This document shows positions 10,127 to 22,542 of a DNA stretch of 64,000 nt, one piece after another. The DNA comes from Sternotherus odoratus. Lineage: Eukaryota; Chordata; Testudines; Kinosternidae. The notes under the pieces were generated by a model, which saw only the letters and a program-made list of their open reading frames with translations, did no database searches and was not told where the DNA came from. Location of the stretch: assembly GCA_032164245.1 (NCBI GenBank), contig JAVMKO010000003.1, positions 93,929,890 to 93,993,889 on the forward strand. Reading direction: 5' to 3'. Every line of letters starts with the position of its first letter. The first letter of the stretch is position 1. The position numbers and the translations under genes were made by a program.

Positions 10127-12240
10127 AAATTCAACACCACACAGCAGAAAGCGATAGCATGTAATGCTAGCTTGGGCTAAGAGACGAATGAAGGTTACAG
10201 TTCATGATCATATAATTATCTTTTACGAGATGCATCTTGTTTGTTCCATTTTCTTAATAAATGCCAGGAAATATGCAGATTCATTCCAGAGGAATTTAAC
10301 TGACCTCAAAAACCAGTGCTTTTCAAAAGGTTACCTATGTCTCTCATAAAACCTTAAGCATTAGAGACACATTACATCTTAAAGAACTGCTATTGCCTCA
10401 TGCAATAAGAATGAGATTATTCTACACATATTGCCGAAATCATGTCAGAAAAAATTATTGGACATCGAGGTGAAGGCTCCCAGCCTGCAACAGCACTCAC
10501 ATGTGGCAGTGATTGATGTTCAATCCAGAGGATTGAAAAGATGCACAAATCAAAGAAATTTTACAGCAAGAAGGAATCTATTGATATTGTTTGACTAGCA
10601 AGTGCTATTGGTTTTGTTCCTTATTTTTATGCTGTGCATTTTATTGTGCAAACCCCACTCAATCACAAGTCAACATTTCAAGTTAAATAAGGGGTAAATA
10701 AGGTTTTTAAAAAATACCTTTTTACAACAAATACAGAGATGATTCGTGAGCCATTAACGCTGACTCCTCAAACACTGCAGTAAATATCATGCGGGGAATT
10801 ATTCTCCTCACTGACCGGGCTGGCCACCTTGGAAAAAACAGTTGGAGGCAGAAAGAAGACTTCATAGGTAGGCTGTGTGACAAAGACCACTGAGCAATAT
10901 GGTAACTGGACTTAAGCACACATTGAAGAAGGTAGTTGTTGGGTTTTTTGTTGGGTTTTCCTTAGGCAATGTAGTTTCCTTGAAACAGAAAAAGCCTGGG
11001 AAATACACACTGTGGAAAACAAACTGGGACTATCCTGAGTCCCAAAAGCTCCTGGGTTTCCTGAAGTAATGTAGATGGTGGCTATTGCTTTCCTGTCACT
11101 CTTCCAATTTCCTGTCATGTAAATTGGGGCTGTTCTTATCCTGTAATGAAGGATAAGATCAGATGAGACACTAAACCATCACACGGGCAGGTTTGAAGTC
11201 ATTTTCTCTAATGCTTTGTTCCATTTGCTAACAAACATACTTGTTTTATGAAGGTTTCTGTTCACCCAGACACCCATAAGAGCACCCACACTCTACAGGG
11301 CCACGGGGGAGGGTCTGTCAGAATTGAAGATCCACTTACTCCATTAAGTTGGTTCCTTGACTAGGTGACATTTTCTCTTCAACTCCTTAGTGGAGGGCAG
11401 AGGGGGCAGGATCTCACCTTGCTAATCCCTCGAACTCCATATCAGTGGCGTGGTGTGAATTTAGCTCTAGACACTGGGAAAGTGACACACTCTCACCACG
11501 GCCTCTGGTATTTTCTCCAGGCCCAGGTGGGGGTAAAGGAGGGATGATGTAACACTCCCTCTGCCCACATTTTGAGGTACAGAAGAGAGCCAAGTCCTCT
11601 GTCCCTCATGACATGGGAAACAAACCAATCTCCCCCACTCCCTGCACTTCACGGTGGTGATAATGCAGCGAGAGCCAGACTTCTAACAAATGGTGGCCAG
11701 CTGTATGCTCTGCACAGGCTTGGCTTTCTGCAGAGCCAGCTCTGAACCCCCCACATCCTTGCTAAAAGGCCCATCTCTACCTGCCTTTCCTGAGGCCAGC
11801 TTGCCCATTGCCTTAATTAGACAGTTCCTCTGCTTCCTCTCTTTCCACCAATTTGCTCATGCAATCTCCCACAGCACTGACCCTGTCAGCTCAATATTCC
11901 CCACCTCCAACAGACCCTGCTTCAGGGTTGCCTCTAGTTCATGGCTATTATTTCACAGACGTCAAGTTTTGTGCTGCCGAGCATGTTGACATTAGACAAG
12001 TGTTTACAGTGGCGAGTGTTTGCTTCTGGGACTCCTGTCTTCCTCTCACACCACCAGTAATTACTGAGGAAGCCAGATAATTTGGGCTCTCTGCCATACC
12101 ACAGCTTGTCAGTGTCTGTAGTGGCTGTTTTCAGCACATTAAGCTAATTTGCATGCAAGGATCCAGCACTCTGTTCAGTAAGCGTTAGAGAGCACGTTCA
12201 TGCCACTCTGCATGCTCACTTTTCAATGTTTAGCCCTTCA
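10127..12240. other. Unassigned non-coding DNA
   Basis: No gene and no repeat family I can name. Overlapping open frames at 11690-12080 and 11467-11652 have no recognisable domain, and opposing frames are equally open. Confidence 0.4.
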
Positions 12241-12500
12241 GGGGACTGTGATGAAGTCAGGGGTGGCGGAACAGGGAGCCATGGCCCAGTCATGTTTTAC
12301 TGGCTGTAAGGGCAAACAATGAGGTGGGGGAGGAGAAGACCAAGCAGTGGCTCGGGTCTTGGGGGGAAGGGGCAGAGGGAGGTGGGTCTCGGGGGAAAGG
12401 AGTGGGATGGGGGAACCATGGTTCAGGTGCTGGTGGTCCCCCCTAATTTTAAGGGGGGGGCCCCGCTCCTGGATTACGTCTGCATGCACACAAGTGGTAT
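12241..12500. repeat. G-rich interspersed repeat, family unknown
   Basis: A strand-asymmetric G-rich segment ('gtgggggaggagaag', 'cttggggggaagggg', 'ctcgggggaaagga') with sharp composition edges against AT-rich neighbours. It resembles the G-rich interiors of other turtle DNA transposons, but I could not find terminal inverted repeats. Open frames on both strands here (12238-12489, 12319-12580) are composition artefacts. Confidence 0.3.
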
Positions 12501-14711
12501 GCAGTCCTCAGCCTGTGCATGGCAATATGGAGCCAGCAGCAAATGCAGGCTTTGCAACCGCTAATCAGTGCCTGCACTGAAAGGGAAAAATAAGAGTTTG
12601 AGTTGCCCATAAGTGTGGGAAATGCATTTAAAAAGCAGCATAAGATAACGTGGAGGGAAATGTCCAGCACCAGCAGCGTATGAGTAGGGACACAGCTGGC
12701 CGTCTTTCCAGTAATTTTCTCACTGCACTCTGCTCCTCTCTGGAGTGGGAGAATGGAAACTGGAAGCAACATCACAATCAGCAGGGAGACTAGGGACGAA
12801 TAGAGCCAGGAGCAGAGCCAGGTTTTGTAACTAAACAGAACTTGCGGGTGGGGTGGGGGGAGGAGAAAGGGGGGATTGTTCCTTGGTAGCCATTTTTCAG
12901 TTGCAAAATATGCTTGGAAAGGCACCATATAAACATCTAAAGGGCACCCACGGGGTGGGTGAGGAAGTGTGACAGTTGTCAAGACTTTGAGCTACCCTTT
13001 TCCTCCCTGCCTACAGGGAGAGGGAATCTCTTGTAGCTGGGTGTCAGTTCTCTGGCTCCACCAGCCTTTCAAGCACTCTCCTCTGGCCTATCCTAGCCCT
13101 AACTTCACCTTGCACCCAAAGCCCTGAATCCCTTTGAACCATTCTCCTGTGATATCCAGGATCCTTTGACCCTGACTACTCTTAGAAATTCTAGAATAGG
13201 TAACTTTTTGCCACTGGGTCCGTGTATCACAGGTGGCCATGTCCCTGTGGATCCCATCACTAAAGGCTGTATAAGAGAAGTACTGATAAATTATTTTATG
13301 TGGTAGCATCTCTCACTCACTCACACCCCCACTCACACACTTTATCTGCTGCTTTGGTAAACCACAGAAAGATCCCAGCTGCACTACCAAAGCCAAGTGG
13401 GAGGTGTAGCAGAATGGCACCCAGAAGTCCCTTTTCAAAATCCCTGTGCTGTGTAATGCTCAGTGTCTCCATCTGGCCCCATCTTGTCTGTGCAATATTT
13501 TGTCTTCTGAATTATGGGTGGTTCAGTTCTGAAATTGTGCTAAACACAATCCTTGGCATGCAGTGAAATAAGCATTTACACGTTCCATCCTATAACCCTT
13601 AGAAGAATCTGAAAAATTAGGCCACAGCCCTAACGCTTCTTTCAGAGAAGATTATTTGATATTGTGCTAGCTATTAATTGAGGATTGGGAGAAATATTCT
13701 GCTCTTATGATTTTTTCAAAAAGACATTTTGCTCCGAATACTATAACTAGTTACGATTTTTCACTGAAATATTCTGATGAAAAATATGGTTTCCCTAAAA
13801 ATCTAAATTTTGAGTGGAGAAAAAAAATACAAACAAAATCATCAAACTCTAGATAAAAAACTCAAAGTGATGTTTCATTTTAATTGGAATGTTTTGAAGT
13901 GTCCCTACATTTCCAAATAGAAATGTTTCTGAACATGTCATTCCTGTTTTCACGGTTTATCATTGGAGCAGGACCATCTGTACCTCCATTTTAAGTCTGT
14001 CCTAAGCTTTAAAGTTGTACTGGAATAGCTGTCGCTAGAATGGGCTTTTTTTCATTTTTTATATCAGTACTGCCCCTAACATGGACCGATATGTTTAGTT
14101 ATTCCTGTATAGGAATAGGAGTAAATAAGCACCTCTATATCTGCAGCTTTTGTACTGTTTTACTTATAGCAGCAGAACTGAACATCTGTAAATGAACGCA
14201 AGTTATAGTTATTTAATACACTGTTTGACAGCCACTTATTTTCTCTTTTGGAACCAACAGTCCATTTCTCAGGTCCAAAGCAGAACAAGACTCTTCCAAC
14301 TTACTATTCCAACTATGTTAAACTAACTGTAAGGATCTGGCCAAAAAACTCTCAAAAACAGAGAAATTGAGTTAAGGCAAAACTGTCTTCGTTTGAACTA
14401 CTGAGCCTGTACTGCAGGGCTGTCCACACCACGAGAGATCTTACTGGGGGCTCAGTACTATCTTATAAAAAGTTGAGCTGGGGGAGGATGGAAGGGGGGA
14501 GGAGATGCAGAAGTGGTACCTGGAAGCAGAGGGTGAGATTTTCAGAGGGCTCAGCTTTGACCTATCTCTGCTCACAGTGAGGTCAATGGGAATTTCACAG
14601 AGTTGGACCAGTACTTGGCACTTTTCAAAACGTTACTCCACATTATGCTTTTGAAAGGACCAAAGCTTCCTGGAACTCTGATGAGAGATGCCAGTAGAAC
14701 AGATGCCCAGT
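12501..14711. other. Unassigned non-coding DNA
   Basis: No gene. The 177-codon minus frame at 12449-12982 begins in the G-rich repeat, has no domain and looks spurious. A decayed A/T-rich block at 13700-13900 resembles the one near 4380. A palindromic remnant with 'ttcagagggctcag' and 'gtcaatgggaat' sits near 14535-14640. Confidence 0.4.
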
Positions 14712-15257
14712 CAATGTTCCCTCTAAGCTGCAAGGCCACGTAGCTGCTTATTAAGTGTTGCAGGGTGCAGAAGGGAGAGAGGCCTTTCCCCAAGCCCTGG
14801 ACCTGCCATGGCATCCCTCTCCAGGCCCTAACTCAGCCCAGCTCCGAACCTGCCATGACCAGGGGACAGGTGCCTCTCCTGTGGCCCTGACCCAGCCTGA
14901 ACCTGTTGCGACTGGGGGAGAGGCGACTCCCTTCCATCCACCCCAGCCCAGATGCTGCTGCAGGGAGAGAGAGCTGGAGGGGAATCCTATCTCCCTACTC
15001 TAGCCTCATTGAGACTCATTGCACCCCAAACACCTAATCCTCACCCCACCCCAGAGCCTGCACCCCTAGCTGGAGCTCTCACCCCCCCCCCCAACCCTGA
15101 GCACCCCCCATACACTCCAAACTCCTCAACCCCACCCCATCACATGAACTTTGTTATGTTCACCAATATGGAGGTGATGTGTCACACCTCACGTCCATAT
15201 TGATGCACATAACAAAATTCATTCCACACATGGGTGAGAAAAAAAAAATAGAGGGGT
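14712..15257. mobile_element. Non-autonomous TIR element with internal hairpin
   Basis: The left terminus CAATGTTCCCTCTAA (14712) and the right end AATAGAGGGG (15247-15256) are imperfect inverses. The middle is C-rich and pseudo-repetitive (14780-15130). The right third contains a long near-perfect hairpin (15146-15220). Sequences with the ends TGTTCCCTCTA...TAGAGGGAACA are familiar as a turtle MITE, probably hAT-type, but I see no clear 8 bp duplication. Open frames inside are artefacts of the C-rich middle. Confidence 0.5.
15146..15220. repeat. 75 bp near-perfect palindrome
   Basis: GAACTTTGTTATGTTCACCA on the left pairs with TGATGCACATAACAAAATTC on the right. The arms continue inward through ATATGGAGGTGATGTG and its inverse, leaving almost no loop. 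It would extrude as a cruciform or fold as an RNA hairpin. Confidence 0.85.
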
Positions 15258-16069
15258 AGGGTGCCAGTGCTTCCCCAGCACAGCTATGCTGTGGCATGAG
15301 GATCAGGGGTGCTGTCACCCCTTCTACATAAGCCCTTTCTAGTACTGCTGGCAGCATTAACCAAACTTGGTGCATTTCACAGGCCTGAAGCCAAATTATG
15401 GCATCCTATTGCAAAGGCAAAGTGAGCGATAAGGGCTCTTTATGTTTCACTCCAAGACACTTGCGCTCCAGAGACTTTTTGTTCTTTATGCACTGCTGTA
15501 CATAGTTCCTTTGTTTCTCCTCATCTGCACTTCTTGGCTTGAATGTTTAACTCATCTCCTAGCTCTTTTTAATTTGGTTCTCCAGCTAGTTAATTATTTT
15601 TAATTGTTGCTCCTCTAACTTTTCTTAAACCCAATATGGACACTGCATAATAAGAAGTTATGGTTTATGATGTAGGTCTCAATTTTATTGAGCTCCACAG
15701 AGATCAGATTTAGGATACAATGGAAAAGCCTCTCAATTACAGATTATTATTCAGAGTTAACGCCAGACAATACAGATTATTATTCAGAGTTAATGTCATA
15801 TAGTTCACCAGTATGTGGCAGGCTAACAGATTAAAGGGACCAAAGAATCAGTTTATACTGATGAAATTTCATTGATCTGTTTATAGCCAAAGAAGTTTTA
15901 TCTTTGTCTGGATTTGTTTATATTCAAAGAATGTGGTTTAAGCAAAGGCATATGCTGCATTCCTTCACACTTGTTTTAGTATTCTTTGCCAAACTGAATA
16001 TTCCATTTGAATGTATTCTCCACATTTTTAACCGTTTTTATAAAATGTTTTACCATATATGTAAAATGT
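15258..16069. other. Unassigned AT-rich non-coding DNA
   Basis: Nothing recognised apart from the short duplication at 15738-15793. Confidence 0.45.
15738..15793. repeat. 33 bp-period tandem duplication
   Basis: The same 23 bp block (TACAGATTATTATTCAGAGT followed by TAA) occurs exactly at 15738-15760 and 15771-15793, separated by 10 bp. This is a recent-looking two-copy duplication. Confidence 0.9.
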
Positions 16070-16680
16070 ATGCATAGATTCAGAGCCCATTAAGGCCAGA
16101 AGGGACCATGGATGGGATCCATGATGGGACTTAGGTGTTGCAATACTGAGCCTTGTGGAGCCTAACTTTTAGGTACCTAGAAAGTCATGCGAACAACACA
16201 GATAGTTCTTTGAGTCTCACTGTCAGGCATTTCCTCTAACCCTTAAATCATTTGAGGCTTCCTGTTGCACCCGCTCCACATTTTTAAAGGGGCACTGAAA
16301 AATTGGATACTAGAACTGTACATGGTATTTCAGTATCAGTCTTCCCAATATTATATATGGAAGTAGAATTACCACCTCTGCCCCAGTTCTGCTCCTCTGT
16401 GTATATATCCAAGGAGGATCACATTCATCCTCTTTGCCACAGAATCACATTGGGGGCTCATGTTGAGTTGTTTGTCCACTATAACCCTCAATCCTTTTTG
16501 CAGGATAAACTGCCCCATCTGTAGGTATTGCCTGGTATTCCTGGATATATAACTGCATTCTGCTGTAGTAACACCCATTCTGTTTGAATGGGCCCATCTT
16601 ATCAACCCATACAGATTGCTCTCTATCACGGTCCTGTCCTCATTTACCACTCTGCTAAGCTTATTTCAACTTGCATTTTT
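16070..16680 (-). mobile_element. CR1 LINE fragments
   Basis: Near 16078-16120 there is a 3' UTR block ('ccagaagggaccatgg'). From about 16258 to 16680 the minus strand encodes an ORF2 piece with 'LNMSPQCDSVAKRMN' followed by 'ILLGYIHRG', which corresponds to the post-palm region of CR1 RT. The open frame is 16369-16650. The gap between the two parts suggests internal deletion or two insertions. Confidence 0.7.
16369..16650 (-). pseudogene. CR1 ORF2 fragment (post-palm region)
   Basis: 93 codons on the minus strand carrying 'SNLYGLIRWAHSNRMG', 'ECSYISRNTRQYLQMG' and 'KQLNMSPQCDSVAKRMN'. The last block lines up with the part of CR1 RT just after the catalytic palm ('DKKLNMSQQC' in typical copies). 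No catalytic residues are present in this piece. Non-functional. Confidence 0.65.
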
Positions 16681-19216
16681 TTAAAAAAATGAGGCTACCT
16701 AAATAGAAAGTTCATGTCACATTTTGATATCTACTAGAAGGGGAGACATTCAGGAAACAATTTGAATACCGTAAATACAAAAGTTTACTATGATTGTGTA
16801 GGTTTTCCATGACCATTCTGGCAAGAGCTCACTGACAAATGTTTTTGCAAACAATGAATTCTACAGAGATATTGGAATGTATTAGCTAAGAGAAAATTAG
16901 CAAAAAGGCAAATTTTGAAATGTTAACATGAGTATCCACACTGGAAACTTGACAGTAAGAAATTTCCTCAAACCAATCAGGTAACAAAGATGCACCTTAT
17001 GATGTCCTATACAATCATAAGCAACCAGCACAGCTTGAGATGTTGAATATCAAATGATTATAATGAATAGCTCATAAATGAGCTACAATCAAAGTTATCC
17101 ATGGGAAAAATTAGTAAATGTTGAACAGTTTGTGAAGAGTGATGTTTTCAGATAGTTTGCGCACACAACTTTACCTAAGTTATTCACCTAGCTCTACTCT
17201 TACCAATATTGCGATATTTCATCTCTGTTGCAATTTATTGGAAGTTAGTGAAACATAGCATTAGCTTGAGGGATTTTACATTAGTATAAGGATGCTACTT
17301 TCATGTAATTAAATAATGTTTGTTCACTGGGAAAGCTGTATGTACAGAGAACCATTGTAACAGTCCTGCATTTATATATTGCCTTTCATCTCAAAGGATA
17401 TAAGAATCCTTTATAGACTGGATTATGTGGCTGTCCTGTAGGCACAACTCCCAGTGACACCAATGATTGGAATGACCAACGAACCAGGCCTCAAATACAT
17501 ATGCAAGGTGTCCAGGGATCTCTTCATGAATCAATTAATTCAGCCACTAAGGAATGAAAAAAAATAGTGCAGTGCAAGACCATCCAACATTTTTGGACAA
17601 GAATACATTATCCACTTCTATAATGCTCGTCAGAAGAAGATCTCTAAGGGGCAAATAACTGATCACTCAGATCTACTGAGGACAAGTGTTATGTATAAGT
17701 TTAGTATTAATCAGCAAGTAGAAAGCACCTAGGGATTTCCATTTTGAATCCTCAAATAAAGGGCCTCTCTGGGAACTGTATTCAGATAGCCTGTTATGAA
17801 GCGGCTATTGAGATACTTTGGGAACATTGAAATATTTCATTTCAGTTGTATCAAAACATCTTGTTTTGACATTTCCACATCAAACATTTTTGGAAGTTTA
17901 TGTTCTGCAAGTAGTTTTGCTATTTTGACTGTTCAGTGGACTCAGGACTAAAGTTTGGAAATAGCAGAATTTCCCACAGGATAGAAATTCTGATTTTTGG
18001 CAACCACTTGCATATAGGTAATAGATACTGTGTGACTGGATAGCAAGATTATGCAGCATAGTTGCAGAGTTTGTGGGTCCAAAAAAAAACAACTTCTAAA
18101 GAGCTACTAGATGGAGCCATTTGCAGTGAACTTCAAGAGGTATGTGGGTGCTACCATGATGGGAGCTATTCAAAGTACTTAGATAAGCAACCATATTGAT
18201 CATTAATAATCTTTTTTTAATTCCAAGTGTGAAAGCTATTGATTCTCTAAAGTAGGACCAGCCCCAGACATTTTTCTGCCCGAGGCAAACTTCAGTATGA
18301 GCATCCCTCACACTATCAGGCAAGTATATTCCAAACCATGTTTTTACTAGGTTATTTATTGCCACTTTTAATGTAACTTATTAATTAAATAAAAATTGAA
18401 AGCTTAGTTGTGCCTTGAGAGACCAGAGCAGCTCTGGAACACCACAAGATTAGAAGGACCATGAATCTTACTGCCTTCAAAGGAAAAATTAAATTAGTCT
18501 CACTGCTTTCAGGCTAGCTAGGAAATACAACAAAGCTGAAGCAAGGGGACTTTAAGATCATGTCTGCAGACAGACACATGAAACATAGTGGAAGCATGGG
18601 AGTCACTAAGTTTCTTTCACTGACCAAGTCAAAGAGCAGATGTAACAGTTTAAAAAAAAACAGCTTTGTAAAAACAGCGAGATTTGTGCAGAGTGTATAA
18701 GTCTGCACAAAACTGCACCACAGGAGTGCCTGACAACTGAACTCAGAAAAGCTAGCTCCCATGTAACACACGTAAAACTCTCACTTATCTGCCTTTATCT
18801 CAGTTGTTCTGAGATTTTCATCACAACTTTTCCAGTGGAATATGTCTTTGCAACGAAGGTAAAATCATCATTTTGGTTGACTACTTTTCCAAACACTTTT
18901 GTAAGGGATGTGGGGGGCACCTCCACTTTCTCAGTTTTGTATTTTTCCACTGGAAAGAGGTGAAAAAGAGCAGTAATGTATTTATCCACCACAACCCCCG
19001 CCCACTCAAAAATTAAGCTTTTCATGTGTCATTTTTTAACAAAATGAAAAGTTCCCATTTAAAAAAAAAAGTTTCATGAATTATATTTTAAGAGTTTGCA
19101 TTAAGAAGGATTTAAAAAACCCTTTCTTGTTACAACTATAGGTATGTGTATAAGTATGTTCTATACAATTGAGGTAGTGTCCTTGACCCAAGAAGCAAAG
19201 CTAGGTTTATACATGG
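16681..19216. other. Unassigned AT-rich non-coding DNA
   Basis: No gene. The block 18815-19130 is a decayed A/T-rich repeat like those near 4380 and 13700. Open frames of 64-89 codons on the minus strand (17898-18771) show no domain. Confidence 0.4.
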
Positions 19217-19221
19217 GGATG

Positions 19222-19778
19222 TGACAAAGCAGCCATGGAACCTGATGCTCTCTGCCTCAGTTCCCATCTTCTAGCTCCAGGCACTTCAGTCTCTTACTTT
19301 TGGACAAGTCAGTTCCACTGATCTTGATTATTTAGCCCTCTAGCCAAATCACAAAGCCTGTGGGTCAACAAAATAAACAATGGTTCAGCAACCTCACATT
19401 GGGTCTTCAGTCTGACTCCAGGCTCAACAGTCCATCCACCTCCCCTTCACACCGGCGCTACAGGGGAAAACAGGAGAAAGTTAGTGGCTCCCTGTAGCAA
19501 TCAGCAGAGAGCCATCTTCACAGAACCTTTGCTGCACTGCTCTGGGCCTTGCCATACTCTCCCTAGGCTCATGGCCACCTCCTGGACTCCATTGTGGAGT
19601 GCCTCCTCATATCTTTCATCTTCTCTCAATCTTCTCCTCCAACTTTCCTTCTCCCTAGTGAGCTCAGTAGGCTCCTCCCTATATGAAGCCTCTACACCAA
19701 CCACCCAGGGGACTTGGTTAACTAGACATAGGTGTGAGTGAGCTAAACTCCCTTAAAGGGCCTGCCCACCTTATTACA
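19222..19778 (-). mobile_element. Solo LTR with 5 bp target duplication
   Basis: The unit reads TGACAAAGCAG...CTTATTACA on the plus strand. That is TGTAATAAGG...CTGCTTTGTCA on the minus strand, with proper TG...CA ends. GGATG flanks it on both sides (19217-19221 and 19779-19783). A minus-strand TATA-like word (TTCATATAGG) lies near 19678. No internal retroviral region is seen. The orientation is less certain than the boundaries. The two opposing open frames at 19484-19741 and 19501-19704 are not genes. Confidence 0.65.
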
Positions 19779-19783
19779 GGATG

Positions 19784-20848
19784 CCATGTATGGAGTGAAT
19801 AAATTATGTTCATTATTTTCATTAACAACTTTCCCTCTTGCCTCTTTCTCTTCCTTTCCCCCATTCTCTGTTATGAATTCTCTCCGGGTTGCCATGTTTT
19901 GGGGAAACCCTATTCTAGTCCTCTGCACATACCCTTTTCCACACTTTCTCCTAAGCAGACAGAAGCCCAGTACCATCTGCATCAAGTCAAACATTCAAAC
20001 CAATAATGTTCAATGAGCTTGAAATAGGAAGTTCACCCATCGCTAATGAAAATGAAAAAAGGAGTCTGATTTAATTAATATGAAGATGTTGGTTCTATTT
20101 TATGTTTCTGGATTTATAAAGCTAAGGCCCAGTTATGTGTTCCTTGTTTACCCCTAAACCCAAATTTTAATGAGGTTTTGGGATGCCCAATGAATAAATG
20201 CAGGATTAAACCCTTAATAAGTACTGCTCCTTTATTTTGGAGGAAGTTTATTTTGTTTTAGAAATGACAGAACCATACATCAAATTCCCCCAATGCACAC
20301 ATCAAAATAGCCCTTAGGAGAGTCACAATGCTGAAATTTCTGTTCTGAGAACATAATGAAGTTTCTTGCTGTCAATGCACAACACAGCTAGATTACACGG
20401 AAGGAGAAAAGCATAGGATAACAATAGAAATGAAAACATACGGTACAAATGCTAAACACCAACAACATTCCCCTACCAAACAAAAACATTGAACATTTAC
20501 AAAGAAAATTAATGCAATGAAAATTATGAAAAATAGCCATAACCCAAGAAGCCAACATGTGTATTAAAAAAGGCCTCCACTCTTTTAGAAGACCACCAAC
20601 AGAACACCACAAAAACACACTGCTGCTAATGACTGCATGACTTACTGGTCAGAAACCAGATTCCTAGAAGCACAAAGAAAAAATGTGGGTGGGTGGGGCA
20701 GGGACATGTTGCAGCATTTTCCACATATTAGCCTTGTGTACAAAAATTTCTCTATACAGCCACCAAGGCCTCGTTTTATCACAGTTACGGCTTATGACCT
20801 TTCATGTTTGAACCTGTGATGACCATAAGTGAGGCTACAATTCAGTCA
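19784..20848. other. Unassigned non-coding DNA
   Basis: No gene or named repeat. The open frames at 19786-20016 (two frames, plus) and 20388-20618 (minus) show no domain. Confidence 0.4.
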
Positions 20849-21340
20849 CTGGTATTTTTAGTAAAAGGCATGGACAAGTCATGGGCAATAAACAAAAGTT
20901 CACGGCCGGTGACCTGTCATGACTTATACTAAAAATACCTGTGATTAAACCTTGGGATGGGGGGCACTAGTAGGGAGACATCCAAAGGAGCCACTGAAGG
21001 GGGAGTACTGGGGAGGGAGATACTGCGGAGGGGATGCCCAGGGCCAGCTACACCAGACCATGAACTGGGGCCTGCGCCTGTGCTGCCAGGACCAGTGGAC
21101 CACAGCTGCCCTGGCCGGCTGGGAACTGCTGCCCAGGGCCATGGATCACAGCTGCTCCAGGACCACTGGCAGGAGCCGTTGGAGCAGGGGCTGGTGTGGC
21201 TGTCCTCAGGGCCGCTCCAGCAGTGGCTGGTATGGCTGTCCCAGGGGACACCTGAGCTGTTGGCCCTGGAGCCAGCTGCTGTGGTGACCCTGGTGTCAGT
21301 CACATTGGCCCCTGCAGAAATCATGGAGGTCACAGAAAGT
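20849..21340. repeat. Foldback-ended interspersed repeat with GC-rich array
   Basis: It begins with a 90 bp imperfect hairpin: GGTATTTTTAGTAAAAGGCA (20850) against TACTAAAAATACC (about 20928-20940), with 'ggtgacctgtcatgac' and 'catggacaagtcatg' inside. The rest is a GC-rich array with repeated 'gcagtggctggtatggctgtcc'-like words (about 21160-21260), ending in 'gtcacagaatccgtgac'. This is a familiar turtle repeat; the class is unknown. The 177-codon and 134-codon open frames on both strands (20929-21490) are composition artefacts. Confidence 0.5.
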
Positions 21341-22159
21341 CACAGAATCCGTGACTTCTGTGGCCTCAGTGACAGAGTTGGAGCCCTAACCATGAGCAAT
21401 TTTATATTCTCTCCCTCTACACTGCACTTTCCAGTGGCCATTGTTACCCAAACCTTTCCCTCCATGTTTTCCTCTTCAAAACATGAATAGTTACCTCCGT
21501 GAGAATGGGAAGGTAAGTGAGACAGACGTGGAATGCAAGGACAATATATGGATAGATTTCCATAGCAACTGCAACAAAAAAATCCCCCACCTCTCCCTTG
21601 CTGCCTCTGCATGTAGGGATAAAATAGCGGAAAGGATGAATGACAGGTAAGAACTGGGAATTTTTTTCTTCCACTGGATTCTACTTAGCAAGAGGGTACA
21701 TGCTGCAGGAGTGAAAGCCCAGGAGAGTTTAAATATGCAGGAGGGGAGGCTCACATAAGAGGTCACCTGCCCCCAGGCAAAGGGAAGGCAGCAAACCTGA
21801 GAGGGTGGGCAGTCCCACCTTTTGTCACATGTTGTCTGGCATCACCCCTTCCAAGGCACCATATTGCTTCCCCATTCAGAAGTTGGTCCAATGAAATATC
21901 ACCTCACCCACCTTGTCTCTCTAATATGCTGGGAATTGGCATGGCTACAATACTTCAGAATTCTGACTCTGAGGGATTATGATACCACATGGCTTTGGGC
22001 CTTGATCCTGCCAACAAAAATGTGAGTGGAGACTCTTATACCCACAGAGAGCGCCATTTATACAGAAAGGTCAGAGTTCAGATCTGTTTGCAGGTTCAGG
22101 TCCTTATTTTGTACAGTAAGGACACATTATCTCAATGTTTAACAGCATTAAATAATACA
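21341..22159. other. Mostly unassigned non-coding DNA
   Basis: Apart from the Penelope-like tail at 21878-21955, nothing is recognised. Open frames at 21340-21766 overlap on both strands without domains. Confidence 0.4.
21878..21955 (+). mobile_element. Penelope-like element 3' tail fragment
   Basis: 'agaagttggtccaatga' followed by 'cctcacccaccttgtctctc' and 'ggctacaata' is the 3' terminal block of the same Penelope-like family seen inverted at 32440-32530 and duplicated at 40037-40160. Confidence 0.6.
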
Positions 22160-22542
22160 GGATACGTCTACACAATAGCTGGGCAGCATCATTCACAGTG
22201 CTAGTAGGCATGCAAGCGCTAGCTCTGATCAGCCTAGCATGCTAATAATAGCAATGGGGCCATGGTGGGTGACATGGGCAGTGGCTAGGGTGACCAGGCA
22301 TCCTGATATTATCGGGACCATCCCAATATTAGGGGCTTTGTCTTATATAGGCAACTATTACCCCTTGCCATCCCGATTTCTTACACTTGCTATCTGGTCA
22401 CCCTACTAGTGCAACAAGCTAGCTGTTCAAGTACAATCTTTCCAGATCCCCTGGGTACAAACTCGTGGCCAGTTTGAGTCACTGCAACCGCTCTGCTATT
22501 TTAGTGCACTAGCTCAAGCAGACTTAGTGTGTGCCTGTCTCC
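22160..22542. mobile_element. Palindromic MITE carrying a nested MITE
   Basis: The left end 'ggatacgtctacacaatagc' and the right end '...gacttagtgtgtgcctgtc' are decayed inverses. Words such as 'gctagctctgatcag' and 'cactagctcaagcaga' match the element at 9449-10126. Another MITE is inserted at 22286-22405. Confidence 0.5.
22286..22405. mobile_element. MITE with TAGGGTGACCAG termini
   Basis: 120 bp from TAGGGTGACCAG to CTGGTCACCCTA, an almost perfect terminal inverted repeat. The interior is GGGACC/ATCCCAATATTAGGGGC with a 'ttatatagg' block. Copies occur inverted at 63287-63389 and truncated at 52551-52610. It is non-autonomous; a CTA-like duplication is possible but not certain. Confidence 0.85.

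Noticed and set aside
12449..12982. 177-codon minus frame
   Set aside because: Starts inside a G-rich repeat and continues through unassigned DNA. No domain or homolog recognised.
20929..21490. 177-codon plus and 134-codon minus frames
   Set aside because: Opposing frames over a GC-rich array in an interspersed repeat.
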